A stretch of 48,206 nt of DNA from Roseobacter sp. Lineage in GTDB: Bacteria > Pseudomonadota > Alphaproteobacteria > Rhodobacterales > Rhodobacteraceae. Below are positions 8,053 to 16,068 of the stretch, in pieces; position 1 is the first letter of the stretch; the number at the start of each line of letters is the position of its first letter. The notes under the pieces were generated by a model. It had not been told where the DNA came from. It made no database searches and saw only the letters and a list, made by a program, of their open reading frames with translations. Both the position numbers and the translations under genes were made by a program. Where the stretch lies: NCBI RefSeq assembly GCF_024639605.1, contig NZ_JAHEHZ010000006.1:1-48206 (forward strand), written 5' to 3'.

Positions 8053-9651
8053 ATGACACATGGGCGCGTAAACCCCGACTTCACACTGGAAGATCAGGGG
8101 ATCAAAGGCCTTGGCACTGTCTGGTATAACCTGATCGAACCGGACCTGATCAGTGCTGCCCTGTCGCGCGGCGAAGGCGAACTTGGTAAGGGCGGCACCT
8201 TTCTGGTGACCACCGGTAAGTTCACCGGACGCTCGCCCAACGACAAACATGTGGTCAAAACCGACAGTGTCGCAGACACGATCTGGTGGGAAAACAACGC
8301 GGCCATGTCCCCCGAGGGCTTTGATGCCCTCTACGAAGACATGCTCACCCACATGCAAGGCGGCGATTACTTCGTGCAGGACCTTGTGGGCGGCGCCGAT
8401 CCCAAACACGCCATCAATGTGCGGATGGTGACAGAACTCGCCTGGCACGGTCTGTTTATCCGTCACATGCTGCGCAGGCCGGACGCAGAAGACATCAACG
8501 ATTTCACAGCAGATTTCACGGTGATTAACTGCCCGAGCTTCAAAGCCGACCCGAAGCGGCACAACTGCCGCTCTGAGACGGTGATCGCGATGAACTTTGA
8601 CAAAAAGCTGATCCTGATCGGCGGGACCGAGTACGCTGGCGAAAACAAAAAATCTGTCTTTACGCTGCTGAACTATCTGCTGCCCGAAAAAGGCGTCATG
8701 CCGATGCACTGCTCGGCCAACCACGCCAATGGGAATCCTGTTGACGCGGCCGTGTTTTTTGGTCTTTCCGGCACCGGAAAAACCACACTCTCGGCTGATC
8801 CGAGCCGCACACTGATCGGTGACGACGAGCACGGCTGGTCCGACACCGGCACCTTCAACTTCGAAGGTGGCTGCTATGCAAAGACCATTAATCTGAACCC
8901 TGATGCCGAGCCGGAAATTTATGCCACGACCGAAAAGTTCGGCACGGTAATCGAAAACATGATTTACGATCCGCTGACCAAAGAGCTGGATTTTGACGAC
9001 GACAGCCTGACCGCCAATATGCGCTGCGCCTACCCTTTGCATTACATCTCGAACGCCTCCGAGGCGGCGCGCGGCGGGCACCCGAAAAATATCATCATGC
9101 TGACCTGCGATGCCTTCGGGGTGCTGCCGCCGATCTCGAAGCTGTCACCGGCACAGGCAATGTACCACTTTCTGTCCGGCTTCACCTCCAAAGTTGCCGG
9201 CACCGAACGCGGCGTGACCGAGCCGGAACCGACGTTTTCTACCTGCTTTGGCGCGCCCTTCATGCCGCGCCGCCCGGAAGTATATGGCAACCTGCTGCGT
9301 GAGAAGATCGCCACCCATGGTGCGACCTGCTGGCTGGTGAACACTGGCTGGACCGGCGGCGCCTATGGCACCGGCAGCCGGATGCCGATCAAGGCGACGC
9401 GCGGGCTGCTGGCAGCGGCCCTCGACGGCTCGCTTGCGGATGCGGAATTCCGCAAGGATCCGAACTTCGGATTTTCCGTGCCGGTTGACGTGAAAGGCGT
9501 GCCGAACATTCTGCTCGATCCGCGCCGTACGTGGGACAATCCTGAAGCCTACGACCGGCAGGCGGCAAAGCTGGTAAAAATGTTCTCGGATAACTTTGAA
9601 CAGTATCTCCCGTTCATCGACGACGACGTACGCGCTGCCGCGATCAGCTGA
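8053..9651 (+). CDS. pckA: Phosphoenolpyruvate carboxykinase (ATP)
   Basis: Converts oxaloacetate and ATP to phosphoenolpyruvate, CO2 and ADP, the first committed step of gluconeogenesis from C4 acids. The 532-residue length is normal. Visible elements are [10 protein letters not shown] for substrate binding, the P-loop [11 protein letters not shown] starting near residue 237, the metal-site DDEHGW, and the C-terminal [16 protein letters not shown]. These mark the ATP-dependent family. The ATG at 8053 behind AGGAG is chosen; an upstream in-frame start at 7969 would add a non-conserved 28 residues. It is transcribed alone, with its own terminator, and diverges from the chvI operon. It matters for growth on acetate through the ethylmalonyl-CoA pathway (see mcd). 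Confidence 0.97.
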   Translation: MTHGRVNPDFTLEDQGIKGLGTVWYNLIEPDLISAALSRGEGELGKGGTFLVTTGKFTGRSPNDKHVVKTDSVADTIWWENNAAMSPEGFDALYEDMLTHMQGGDYFVQDLVGGADPKHAINVRMVTELAWHGLFIRHMLRRPDAEDINDFTADFTVINCPSFKADPKRHNCRSETVIAMNFDKKLILIGGTEYAGENKKSVFTLLNYLLPEKGVMPMHCSANHANGNPVDAAVFFGLSGTGKTTLSADPSRTLIGDDEHGWSDTGTFNFEGGCYAKTINLNPDAEPEIYATTEKFGTVIENMIYDPLTKELDFDDDSLTANMRCAYPLHYISNASEAARGGHPKNIIMLTCDAFGVLPPISKLSPAQAMYHFLSGFTSKVAGTERGVTEPEPTFSTCFGAPFMPRRPEVYGNLLREKIATHGATCWLVNTGWTGGAYGTGSRMPIKATRGLLAAALDGSLADAEFRKDPNFGFSVPVDVKGVPNILLDPRRTWDNPEAYDRQAAKLVKMFSDNFEQYLPFIDDDVRAAAIS

Positions 9652-9673
9652 TCGCCGGGTACCCGTAAGAGCC

Positions 9674-9710
9674 ACGCCACGGGTAATCAGCCCGTGGCGT
9701 TTGTGCTTTT
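9674..9710 (+). terminator. Rho-independent terminator after pckA
   Basis: A perfect 10-bp stem ACGCCACGGG / CCCGTGGCGT (9674-9683 with 9691-9700) and a 7-base loop, followed by TTGTGCTTTT. It sits 22 bases after the pckA stop and abuts the end of the convergent gene. Confidence 0.88.
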
Positions 9711-10425
9711 ACGCCGCTTTTTCAATCGCTTCCGGACGCTGCATATCGAGCAAAAACCGAAGATCTTCGTTGGAGTTGTAGCCCATCACAACCTCGAACA
9801 GATCCTCCTCATCCCTGAGCGCAAAGCGGATCGCATCCGGATCCGTGTGCATGTATCCGAACCGCGCGGAGAAGCCTTTGAAAACGAGAGGCTTTGACAT
9901 CAGTCCAAAGAAATAATCCGGATCCCAACGCAACATAGCAGTCAGAAAGGCATGGCGCGCAAGCAGTGAAGACATGCCTGTACCCCGGAACTGTCCCGGC
10001 TCTCCGCCAAGCCAGAATTCTCCGTGGTACGTGACGACACCCTGCATGCGTTTCGCGCCCGGACCTGGCCGGTAAACCGATCTCTCGTAATCAATGCCCC
10101 CCATGGGCGGCTCGAACTCGCACAGGTTGTCGCGCATATAGTCGCCAAGGCTGGATTTTGACAGGTTGAGCCGCTTCAGAGCCTGCGTGTGCACCACGTT
10201 GCCCGAGGCATCGTACCCTGCCATCCAGTAAGAATTCCCGGAATTGAGTGGCTGTCGTTTCGGGTCAAATGGAACGCCCAGTTTGTGGTCCGGCCGGGCT
10301 GCAGAAAGAAGTTCGCGGTATTCCTCAAAGTCGGAACCGGTCACAATCGTGACGCCATTGCTGCGAATCTGATCAAGACTGGTCGCAAACAGGTAGTCGT
10401 CCCGCGATTTAAATTGAATAGTCAT
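9709..10425 (-). CDS. Protein of unknown function, possible GNAT-fold acyltransferase
   Basis: I do not recognise this 238-residue protein by family. Near residues 155-175 it carries GQFRGTGMSSLLARHAF, which resembles the acyl-CoA pyrophosphate-binding loop (Q/R-x-x-G-x-G/A followed by a helix) of GNAT acetyltransferases, preceded by a strand-rich region (YWMAGYDASGNVVHTQALKRL) that would fit the GNAT core. Conserved-looking aromatics follow (DYFFGLMSKPLVFKGFS). It is not a LuxI autoinducer synthase: the usual N-terminal R-x-x-x-F and W residues are missing. An AGGAGA-like box (GGAGA) lies seven bases before the ATG. It is 38 bases downstream of the HTH regulator gene and probably in its operon. 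Confidence 0.6.
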   Translation of the reverse strand: MTIQFKSRDDYLFATSLDQIRSNGVTIVTGSDFEEYRELLSAARPDHKLGVPFDPKRQPLNSGNSYWMAGYDASGNVVHTQALKRLNLSKSSLGDYMRDNLCEFEPPMGGIDYERSVYRPGPGAKRMQGVVTYHGEFWLGGEPGQFRGTGMSSLLARHAFLTAMLRWDPDYFFGLMSKPLVFKGFSARFGYMHTDPDAIRFALRDEEDLFEVVMGYNSNEDLRFLLDMQRPEAIEKAA

Positions 10426-10463
10426 AGTGCGTCTCCACAGTTCAGGATAACGCCTATACTAGT

Positions 10464-11408
10464 CTATTCCCGCGTTGGTTGCTCGAATAATGCTTCTACC
10501 GGATGCGCAGGCATCGCCAGATCTTCTGGCATGGCGTGAATTTCATCGGGCCCGAGACCGTCTATGTTGATGTCATAACACCGGTCGAGCACTGAAATGA
10601 GCGCAAAACTACCGTCGGGAAACCGGCCCGCCAGCAGAAGACGCCTGTAATTCAACGGAACTTTCGGCCCGTCCTGTTCGCGCTGCAGCTGGGTGTGGAT
10701 GTGGTCGAGACGCGCATTATGATGGTTCGCGGCGTCTTCAAATGGCTCAACCATAAGGTGTGCAAACTCGTCGCCACCCGGCATCCCGTAAAGCGCCCGT
10801 CCGATACTGGATCTGGCTGTTGCCCATCCGTACCATGAAACATAGGAGGCAAGATCTCCGATTTCCACGCAAATCCAACCATTTGGTGAGTTCCGGTACA
10901 CCATGAAATATGGCCGGACGTGCTTCATTTTTTCGCTTTCCAGGTCACCCCCGGCCAGCGCCCATGCACGGAAGCATTCCCGCAACAGGGAGCGTTTGCT
11001 CCCCCACAGTTCCCCCATAGGTTGCTGCTGCAGCCAGAAATGCACATCACCCGGCAGCACTGCGTGCACACGTTGCATGCCGTTATAATGACTGATGTGC
11101 CCCATCAGCCAGGAACTGCCGCGGGCGAGGATTTCAAGCGCCTCGGGCAACGCCCGGCTTCCCTCTTCGGTCAGGTGATACTGGCGGTCCTTCACGACAA
11201 AGAGCTCAACGCCCTTCAGCTCCTCCAGCAAAGAAATGTGCCGGCGCAATGTCTGCCGTGTGCTGCCCAGTTCGCGGACCGCGTGGCTCAGATTCAGGGT
11301 TCTTGCAAGCGTGGTAAACGACCGGATCATCTCATGCAGAAGCGCATGTGATTCGGTACCTTTCACCGGCGTTTTACCGGGAGGATCCGTGGGAATAACT
11401 TTGTTCAT
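10464..11408 (-). CDS. Regulator with LysR-type HTH and an unrelated C-terminal domain
   Basis: The N-terminal third holds a LysR-like winged helix-turn-helix: IRSFTTLARTLNLSHAVRELGSTRQTLRRH followed by the wing ELFVVKDRQYHLTEEG (roughly residues 30-85). The rest, about 220 residues, does not look like the periplasmic-binding-like effector domain of LysR regulators; it is rich in Trp and Tyr (GWICVEIGDLASYVSWYGWATA) and I cannot name it. The ATG at 11408 behind CAGGTG is used; an upstream ATG at 11432 is possible. It probably leads a two-gene operon with the possible acyltransferase and faces a small XRE regulator across an AT-rich promoter region. Confidence 0.72.
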   Translation of the reverse strand: MNKVIPTDPPGKTPVKGTESHALLHEMIRSFTTLARTLNLSHAVRELGSTRQTLRRHISLLEELKGVELFVVKDRQYHLTEEGSRALPEALEILARGSSWLMGHISHYNGMQRVHAVLPGDVHFWLQQQPMGELWGSKRSLLRECFRAWALAGGDLESEKMKHVRPYFMVYRNSPNGWICVEIGDLASYVSWYGWATARSSIGRALYGMPGGDEFAHLMVEPFEDAANHHNARLDHIHTQLQREQDGPKVPLNYRRLLLAGRFPDGSFALISVLDRCYDINIDGLGPDEIHAMPEDLAMPAHPVEALFEQPTRE

Positions 11409-11427
11409 CGCACCTGATGGTAAATAA

Positions 11428-11490
11428 ATCACTCAGTAATGCAACATTTATCACCCATTACCCGTATAAATTTCAACCGAAAAATGAAAT
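11428..11490. promoter_or_regulatory. Candidate operators between the HTH regulator and XRE genes
   Basis: The AT-rich divergent region has two imperfect direct repeats, ATCACTCAGTAA at 11428-11439 and ATCACCCATTAC at 11450-11461, whose starts are 22 bp apart (two helical turns), and an inverted repeat ATTTCA / TGAAAT at 11470-11475 and 11485-11490. Either divergent regulator could bind here. No clear sigma-70 boxes were assigned. Confidence 0.4.
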
Positions 11491-11561
11491 AGGTATCCAG
11501 TTGAACGGAAGGGCGGTTCTGAGGACAACTAAGAGGATCACAACCAGAGGTGTTAAATAGT

Positions 11562-11921
11562 ATGAGCCATCCAGTAGACGTTCACGTAGGTCGCAAGCTT
11601 AAACAAATCCGGACCATCCGCCGCCTGTCTCAGACAGATGTTGCGCGAGAGCTTAATCTGTCTTTCCAGCAGATCCAGAAGTATGAAATCGGGTCCAACC
11701 GGATCGCTGCAAGCCGTCTTTACGAATTGTCGCGCATCCTCGACGTCCCGACCTCGTATTTCTTTGAAGGCATCGAAGCATCTGCGGATGCAGTAAAAAC
11801 ACGCGATCCCAGCCTTGAAATCGTCAGCGCACTCGCATCGATCCGCGACGACACGATCAAATCACGGATCGTTACCTTTATCGAAGACGTCTCCGGCGTC
11901 ACGGTCGCGCGCCAGAACTGA
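11562..11921 (+). CDS. Small XRE-family transcriptional regulator
   Basis: A 119-residue DNA-binding protein with an N-terminal Cro/CI-type helix-turn-helix: VGRKLKQIRTIRRLSQTDVARE, then LSFQQIQKYEIGSNRIAASRLYEL (about residues 10-65). The opening MSHPVDVHVG is a recurrent start of a roseobacterial XRE subfamily, which supports the ATG at 11562 over the GTG at 11550. The C-terminal half is short and probably only a dimerisation helix; there is no peptidase or sensor domain. It is too short to be a short-chain-fatty-acid regulator of the RamB type. It diverges from the LysR-like HTH gene and is followed by hairpins and then mcd. Confidence 0.9.
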   Translation: MSHPVDVHVGRKLKQIRTIRRLSQTDVARELNLSFQQIQKYEIGSNRIAASRLYELSRILDVPTSYFFEGIEASADAVKTRDPSLEIVSALASIRDDTIKSRIVTFIEDVSGVTVARQN

Positions 11922-11931
11922 CGCGGACCCA

Positions 11932-12023
11932 ACCGCTGACCTGAAAGGTCGCGGTCTTTCAACCAGTACCGTTGTGATAAACCGGTATGTCAGGCCAGAA
12001 CGGCCGGCATGTCGGCTTTTTTT
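11932..12023 (+). terminator. Tandem hairpins after the XRE gene, the second with a T7 tract
   Basis: The first hairpin (11932-11955) pairs ACCGC-T-GACCT with AGGTC-GCGGT around a GAA loop, a 10-bp stem with one bulge. The second (12003-12016) pairs GCCGG with TCGGC around CATG and is followed by seven T (12017-12023). The second resembles an intrinsic terminator, though its stem is short. Confidence 0.55.
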
Positions 12024-12092
12024 ATGCGCGCCATCATGGTCCCCCGGCAAAGGATTCGGCGTCTTGCCGAAAGTCCGCCCGGAACACTGCGT

Positions 12093-12109
12093 AATTTTCA
12101 TGCAAAATT
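12093..12109. promoter_or_regulatory. Inverted repeat upstream of mcd, candidate operator
   Basis: AATTTT CATGC AAAATT, a perfect 6-5-6 inverted repeat lying about 80 bases before the mcd start. Its TTTTGCAT core on the minus strand recalls TTTGCAAA-type sites of RamB/PccR-class regulators of acyl-CoA metabolism, but the match is only partial. Confidence 0.4.
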
Positions 12110-12187
12110 TTGAACCGCCTTGTATTTTTGTTGCGCTGCACCTGCGAAAGGATTAGATACCGGGCTGACGCGAAAAGGATGACATTG

Positions 12188-13873
12188 ATGCCCCATGACG
12201 GACAGGACCCGACGCTGCACGCCGCCGTTTTACCTGAAAACCTGCTGACACAGACCGGGGCGGCTCTCGGTCCCGTCCAGTCTCTTCTTGATGCAGCTGT
12301 GTCGCGGGTGCGCGATCTGGTGACCGAAGACGGGCGCGTATCGGGCGGGCTTGTCGAGAAGCATCAGACAGCGGCGCATGGTCTTGCCTGGCTTGCCACA
12401 TACGCCCGCGCGCTGCAGCAGATGCACGCCTGGGCGCTGGGTTTGCAGTCGTCCGGCCGTTTCCGGGAAACCGAACAACTTATTCTTTCCATCGCCTTCG
12501 GAGAGTATCTGTCGCAGATCACCGGCGGCATTCAGATGAACCAGGGCGAAATCCTCCGTCTGCGCGACCTGGGCCTCAGCGATGAGGACAGCCACGCGCT
12601 TCGCGCCCCGGCCATTACCACGCTGATGCAAAGCGGTAACAGCCAGGCCGCCCGCACCCGGCTTGTTGAGCTCATGCAGGAACATTCCGCCGATGTAACT
12701 GTCGGCGCATCAGGGCTGGATGAAGAGCTTGAAATGATCCGCGACCAGTTCCGCCGGTATGCGGTGGAGAAAGTAGAACCATTTGCCCATGACTGGCATC
12801 TCAAAGACGAACTAATCCCCGTCGAAGTCATCAATGAGCTCGCCGAAATGGGCGTGTTCGGCCTGACAATCCCGGAACAGTACGGCGGCTTTGGCCTGTC
12901 AAAGGCTTCCATGTGCGTCGTATCCGAAGAGCTCTCGCGCGGCTACATCGGTGTGGGCTCGCTGGGCACACGCTCCGAGATCGCAGCAGAGCTTATTCTT
13001 GCGGGCGGCACCGACGAACAAAAGGCGAAATGGCTGCCCAGACTGGCCTCGGCAGAAACGCTGCCCACTGCCGTATTTACCGAGCCAAACACCGGCTCCG
13101 ACCTTGGCAGCCTGCGCACGAGAGCAGTTAAGGACGGTGAGGATTACCGCATCACCGGCAATAAAACGTGGATCACTCATGCCACCCGGACCCAGATGAT
13201 GACACTGCTGGCACGGACCGACCCTGACACCACGGATTACCGTGGCCTGTCCATGTTCCTTGCTGAGAAAACACCGGGTGACGAGGCTGATCCCTTCCCC
13301 ACGGACGGGATGACAGGCGGTGAGATCGAGGTGCTTGGCTATCGCGGCATGAAAGAATACGAGCTCGCCTTCGATGATTTCCATGTCAAAGGTGAGAACC
13401 TGCTCGGAGGTGAGGAAGGCAAAGGGTTCAAGCAACTTATGGAAACCTTCGAATCCGCGCGGATCCAGACAGCTGCCCGCGCCGTCGGCGTGGCCCAGTC
13501 AGCGCTGGATATCGCGATGCAGTATGCGCAGGACCGCAAACAGTTCGGCAAATCGCTGATCGAATTTCCGCGCGTGTCCGGCAAGCTTGCCATGATGGCC
13601 GTTGAGACCATGATCGCGCGCCAGCTGACCTATTTCTCCGCATTTGAAAAGGACGACGGGCGCCGCTGTGATGTCGAAGCTGGTATGGCGAAGCTTCTGG
13701 GCGCACGTGTGGCTTGGGCGGCAGCCGACAACGGGTTGCAGATCCACGGCGGCAACGGTTTTGCGCTGGAATACAAGATCAGCCGTGTGCTCTGCGACGC
13801 CCGGATCCTGAATATCTTTGAGGGGGCGGCAGAAATACAGGCACAGGTTATCGCGCGACGCCTGCTCGGCTGA
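12188..13873 (+). CDS. mcd: (2S)-methylsuccinyl-CoA dehydrogenase
   Basis: Mcd oxidises methylsuccinyl-CoA to mesaconyl-CoA in the ethylmalonyl-CoA pathway for acetate assimilation, giving electrons to ETF. The 561-residue protein is an acyl-CoA dehydrogenase with an extra helical N-terminal domain of about 170 residues, the hallmark that separates Mcd from ordinary 380-residue enzymes. The dehydrogenase part has AVFTEPNTGSDLGSL and KTWITHA for FAD binding, AQDRKQFGKSL, IHGGNGF and the terminal NIFEGAAEIQ, whose Glu near 545 sits at the usual catalytic-base position. The ATG at 12188 has AAGGA eight bases upstream; the ATG at 12179 is directly abutted by that box and is less likely. The ccr and ecm partners are not in the window. 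Confidence 0.88.
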   Translation: MPHDGQDPTLHAAVLPENLLTQTGAALGPVQSLLDAAVSRVRDLVTEDGRVSGGLVEKHQTAAHGLAWLATYARALQQMHAWALGLQSSGRFRETEQLILSIAFGEYLSQITGGIQMNQGEILRLRDLGLSDEDSHALRAPAITTLMQSGNSQAARTRLVELMQEHSADVTVGASGLDEELEMIRDQFRRYAVEKVEPFAHDWHLKDELIPVEVINELAEMGVFGLTIPEQYGGFGLSKASMCVVSEELSRGYIGVGSLGTRSEIAAELILAGGTDEQKAKWLPRLASAETLPTAVFTEPNTGSDLGSLRTRAVKDGEDYRITGNKTWITHATRTQMMTLLARTDPDTTDYRGLSMFLAEKTPGDEADPFPTDGMTGGEIEVLGYRGMKEYELAFDDFHVKGENLLGGEEGKGFKQLMETFESARIQTAARAVGVAQSALDIAMQYAQDRKQFGKSLIEFPRVSGKLAMMAVETMIARQLTYFSAFEKDDGRRCDVEAGMAKLLGARVAWAAADNGLQIHGGNGFALEYKISRVLCDARILNIFEGAAEIQAQVIARRLLG

Positions 13874-13930
13874 AGCCTGAGAGGCGCGCATAAACCCCGG
13901 CGTTACGAGACGACCGCTGCCCGTTTCCAG

Positions 13931-13952
13931 GGCAATTGAGCAAAGAATTGCC
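13931..13952. promoter_or_regulatory. Perfect inverted repeat upstream of the TetR gene
   Basis: GGCAATT and AATTGCC (7-bp arms, 8-base spacer) lie between the mcd stop and the TetR-family gene. There is no T-run after it, so it is more likely an operator than a terminator of mcd. Confidence 0.4.
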
Positions 13953-14014
13953 TCTTCGGGATGCCAGTTACCCCCCTGTCGGGCACCTGACGCAAAACAC
14001 AGCTTGATGCATCA

Positions 14015-14030
14015 CATACCTCTGCGTATG
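14015..14030. promoter_or_regulatory. Second inverted repeat directly before the TetR gene
   Basis: CATAC and GTATG flank CTCTGC, nine bases before the TetR ATG. It overlaps the expected leader and ribosome-binding area, so an autoregulatory operator is possible. Confidence 0.3.
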
Positions 14031-14038
14031 GAAATGGC

Positions 14039-14560
14039 ATGAAACGCACGCGATTAAACCGAAACGCATGGATAGAAGCCGGCCTCAAAGCGCTGGTGGC
14101 CGATGGCCCGACAGCTCTGGCAGCAGAACCGCTGGCACGCAGGCTGAATACCACTAAGGGATCGTTTTACTGGCATTTCCGCGACGTACCTGATTTCCAG
14201 GCGGCGGTTGTAAAAGACTGGCAGACGCGCGCCTTTGCAACCGTGGTAACGGCGCTGGCAGAAGACGGCAGCACCGAGATGCGCCTGCGCCGCTTTGGCC
14301 GGCTGATGCTGGCCGACAAGCAGGATCCCGCACTCCGGGCCTGGGCCAGAACGGATAAATCAGTCGCCAGAGCACTGGCCCAGGTTGACGCGGAGCGACT
14401 GACATATCTTGCTAACCTGCTGAAACAACTGGGGATCAAAAACCCGGAGTTTGCGCAAAGTACCCTTTCCGCAATGATTGGCCTGCCGCAACTCGTCGGC
14501 AAGTCCAAACCCGCCGCGGCGTTTGATACGCTGGTTGACCTCGTGATCGCGCTGCAATGA
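14039..14560 (+). CDS. TetR/AcrR-family transcriptional regulator
   Basis: A 173-residue repressor-type protein. The N-terminal helix-turn-helix is clear: WIEAGLKALVADGPTALAAEPLARRLNTTKGSFYWHFRD (about residues 11-49), where KGSFYWHF is the TetR recognition helix pattern. The C-terminal ligand domain starts with DFQAAVVKDWQTRA and belongs to a subtype where the tail is short. Its stop overlaps the ATG of the following lipoprotein gene (ATGA), so the two are translated together. Two inverted repeats upstream are candidate operators. The ligand is unknown. Confidence 0.92.
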   Translation: MKRTRLNRNAWIEAGLKALVADGPTALAAEPLARRLNTTKGSFYWHFRDVPDFQAAVVKDWQTRAFATVVTALAEDGSTEMRLRRFGRLMLADKQDPALRAWARTDKSVARALAQVDAERLTYLANLLKQLGIKNPEFAQSTLSAMIGLPQLVGKSKPAAAFDTLVDLVIALQ

Positions 14561-14964
14561 TACGCGGGCGGACAACAGGCTTCGTGACGGCTGTGCTGCT
14601 TCTTGCAGGCTGTTATGGCGATGAAACGGCCACAGCTTACGGTGCTGCGGACAAAACCTGGGTTCTTGAGGAGATCGGCGGCACAGCCGCAACCGGCCGC
14701 ACGACACTGCTTTTTCCCGAGCCAGGCACAATTGCAGGCGAAACTGCCTGCAACAGGTACAGCGCGTCGATGACCGTGCCCTATCCGTGGTTCGAAGCAG
14801 GCCCGGTTGCCACGACCCGCAAGGCATGTCCAGAGGATGCCACGGCATCAGAACGCGCTTATCTGGCAACCCTGCAGACCATGAGTCTGATTGAGGTCCT
14901 GGGCGACACTCTGATCCTGACTAACGATGACGACGCGGCGATGATTTTCAAAGCCGGCGACTGA
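14557..14964 (+). CDS. META-domain (HslJ-like) lipoprotein
   Basis: A 135-residue putative lipoprotein. The signal peptide ends in the lipobox LLAGC, making Cys19 the likely lipidation site. The mature part shows the META/HslJ pattern: [45 protein letters not shown] and [15 protein letters not shown]-domain proteins are small beta-rich envelope proteins, some linked to novobiocin or heat resistance, with no catalytic activity known to me. It is coupled to the TetR gene by a 4-base overlap and its last 17 bases overlap the convergent recO end. Confidence 0.85.
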   Translation: MIRGRTTGFVTAVLLLAGCYGDETATAYGAADKTWVLEEIGGTAATGRTTLLFPEPGTIAGETACNRYSASMTVPYPWFEAGPVATTRKACPEDATASERAYLATLQTMSLIEVLGDTLILTNDDDAAMIFKAGD

Positions 14965-15676
14965 ACGCCTCGACGAAACGCGCACGTGCCTCGGGCAGCG
15001 GTTTGCCCCCCAGATCCCGTGCCAGATGCTGCTCAAGAAAATACCCCGTAGTCCGGAATGCTTCGGCGATCTCCGCGTCCGGCGCGTCACCTTCGCCCCT
15101 CAGCACATCCGGCAGGGGCAGCATCCGGTCCGCCCACTCTCCGGCGGCCTCGCGCGACACAGCCCGCCCGGATTTCGGAGACACATAGCACAGATCTTCT
15201 TGCTGGCCGGTGACCGCACAACGATCAAGCTGCAGCGCATAGCCGGTTTCAAGCAGCAACCGGACCTCCCAGCGCAGATAGGCAAGCGGCCAGATATCTC
15301 CCTGCCCCAGCAGGTCCAGCAATTGTTCAGTCTGCTGATAAAGTGCGGGGTGCGGTTCACGCTCCGGCAGGCTGAAAGACAACAGAGACGTCACTGCATT
15401 CAGACCGGCCAGCGCCATCCGGTCTCCCATCGCCGCAGCCGCCCGGCTGCGCACAGGCTCTGCGTGGAAACTGCCGATGTGGTCTTCCAGACGCGCCTGC
15501 CATGTCAGATCAAGCTGCGCACCGGGTTGCAGCACCGGCGCCACCTTGCGGCTGGCGCCGCCTCGCACGACCCCGGCATGCCGGCCATGCGCGGGTGTAA
15601 AGACTTCGATAATCGCAGAGGTTTCACCATGCCGGCGGACGCTCAGAAGAATACCCTGATCGCGCCATTCAATCAT
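14948..15676 (-). CDS. recO: DNA repair protein RecO
   Basis: RecO helps load RecA onto SSB-coated DNA in the RecFOR pathway. The 242-residue protein starts with the N-terminal OB fold typical of RecO ([24 protein letters not shown], then [10 protein letters not shown]) and continues with the helical domain containing [25 protein letters not shown]. The alphaproteobacterial protein lacks a full zinc cluster in this region, keeping only Cys residues in RCAVTG and LCYVSPKSG. The ATG overlaps the stop of the DUF1491 gene as ATGA. It is the last gene of the lepB-rnc-era group. Confidence 0.95.
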   Translation of the reverse strand: MIEWRDQGILLSVRRHGETSAIIEVFTPAHGRHAGVVRGGASRKVAPVLQPGAQLDLTWQARLEDHIGSFHAEPVRSRAAAAMGDRMALAGLNAVTSLLSFSLPEREPHPALYQQTEQLLDLLGQGDIWPLAYLRWEVRLLLETGYALQLDRCAVTGQQEDLCYVSPKSGRAVSREAAGEWADRMLPLPDVLRGEGDAPDAEIAEAFRTTGYFLEQHLARDLGGKPLPEARARFVEAFSRRL

Positions 15677-16002
15677 GCCAGTCCAGGCTCATCCAGCATA
15701 TGCCGCCCCTGACGGTCCTCAACTTCGATCACCCACAGATCAGGATCAAAGCCGCGCTGCCGCGTGACCGCCTCATCGACATCTGCCTCAGGTCCCTCGG
15801 ACAGAACCGCCCAGACCCGGTCACCGCTCATCAGATCGAAACTCCGCTGGAAGAGCCGCGCCTGCCCGTCGAGCGTATTCAGCTTCACCAGCACAGCACC
15901 GCCTGTGTCATCACCGTGAGCAACCACAAAGGCCGGCACATCGGCACCGCGCAGGCGCATCAGATAGGCATCCACCCAGAAACGCGCGGTCAGCCGGGCC
16001 AT
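15673..16002 (-). CDS. DUF1491 family protein
   Basis: A 109-residue conserved alphaproteobacterial protein of unknown function, recognised by the start [16 protein letters not shown], the central GGAVLVKLN and the late [17 protein letters not shown]. The Met at 16002 is chosen over 16050 because the family begins with this sequence and GGAGCGGGG lies upstream. It sits between era and recO, overlapping the recO ATG by four bases, a position found in many relatives and suggesting co-expression with DNA/RNA maintenance genes. Confidence 0.88.
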   Translation of the reverse strand: MARLTARFWVDAYLMRLRGADVPAFVVAHGDDTGGAVLVKLNTLDGQARLFQRSFDLMSGDRVWAVLSEGPEADVDEAVTRQRGFDPDLWVIEVEDRQGRHMLDEPGLA

Positions 16003-16068
16003 CTCAGCACCCCGCTCCGGCGCGAAACAAAAGGCACCTGTCCTGCCCATCCGGCGGCTGCAGGCTGT

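Noticed and set aside
9709-10425. LuxI-type autoinducer synthase
   Set aside because: Length and a regulator neighbour suggested it, but the conserved N-terminal Arg/Phe/Trp and the Asp/Arg/Glu pattern of LuxI proteins are absent.
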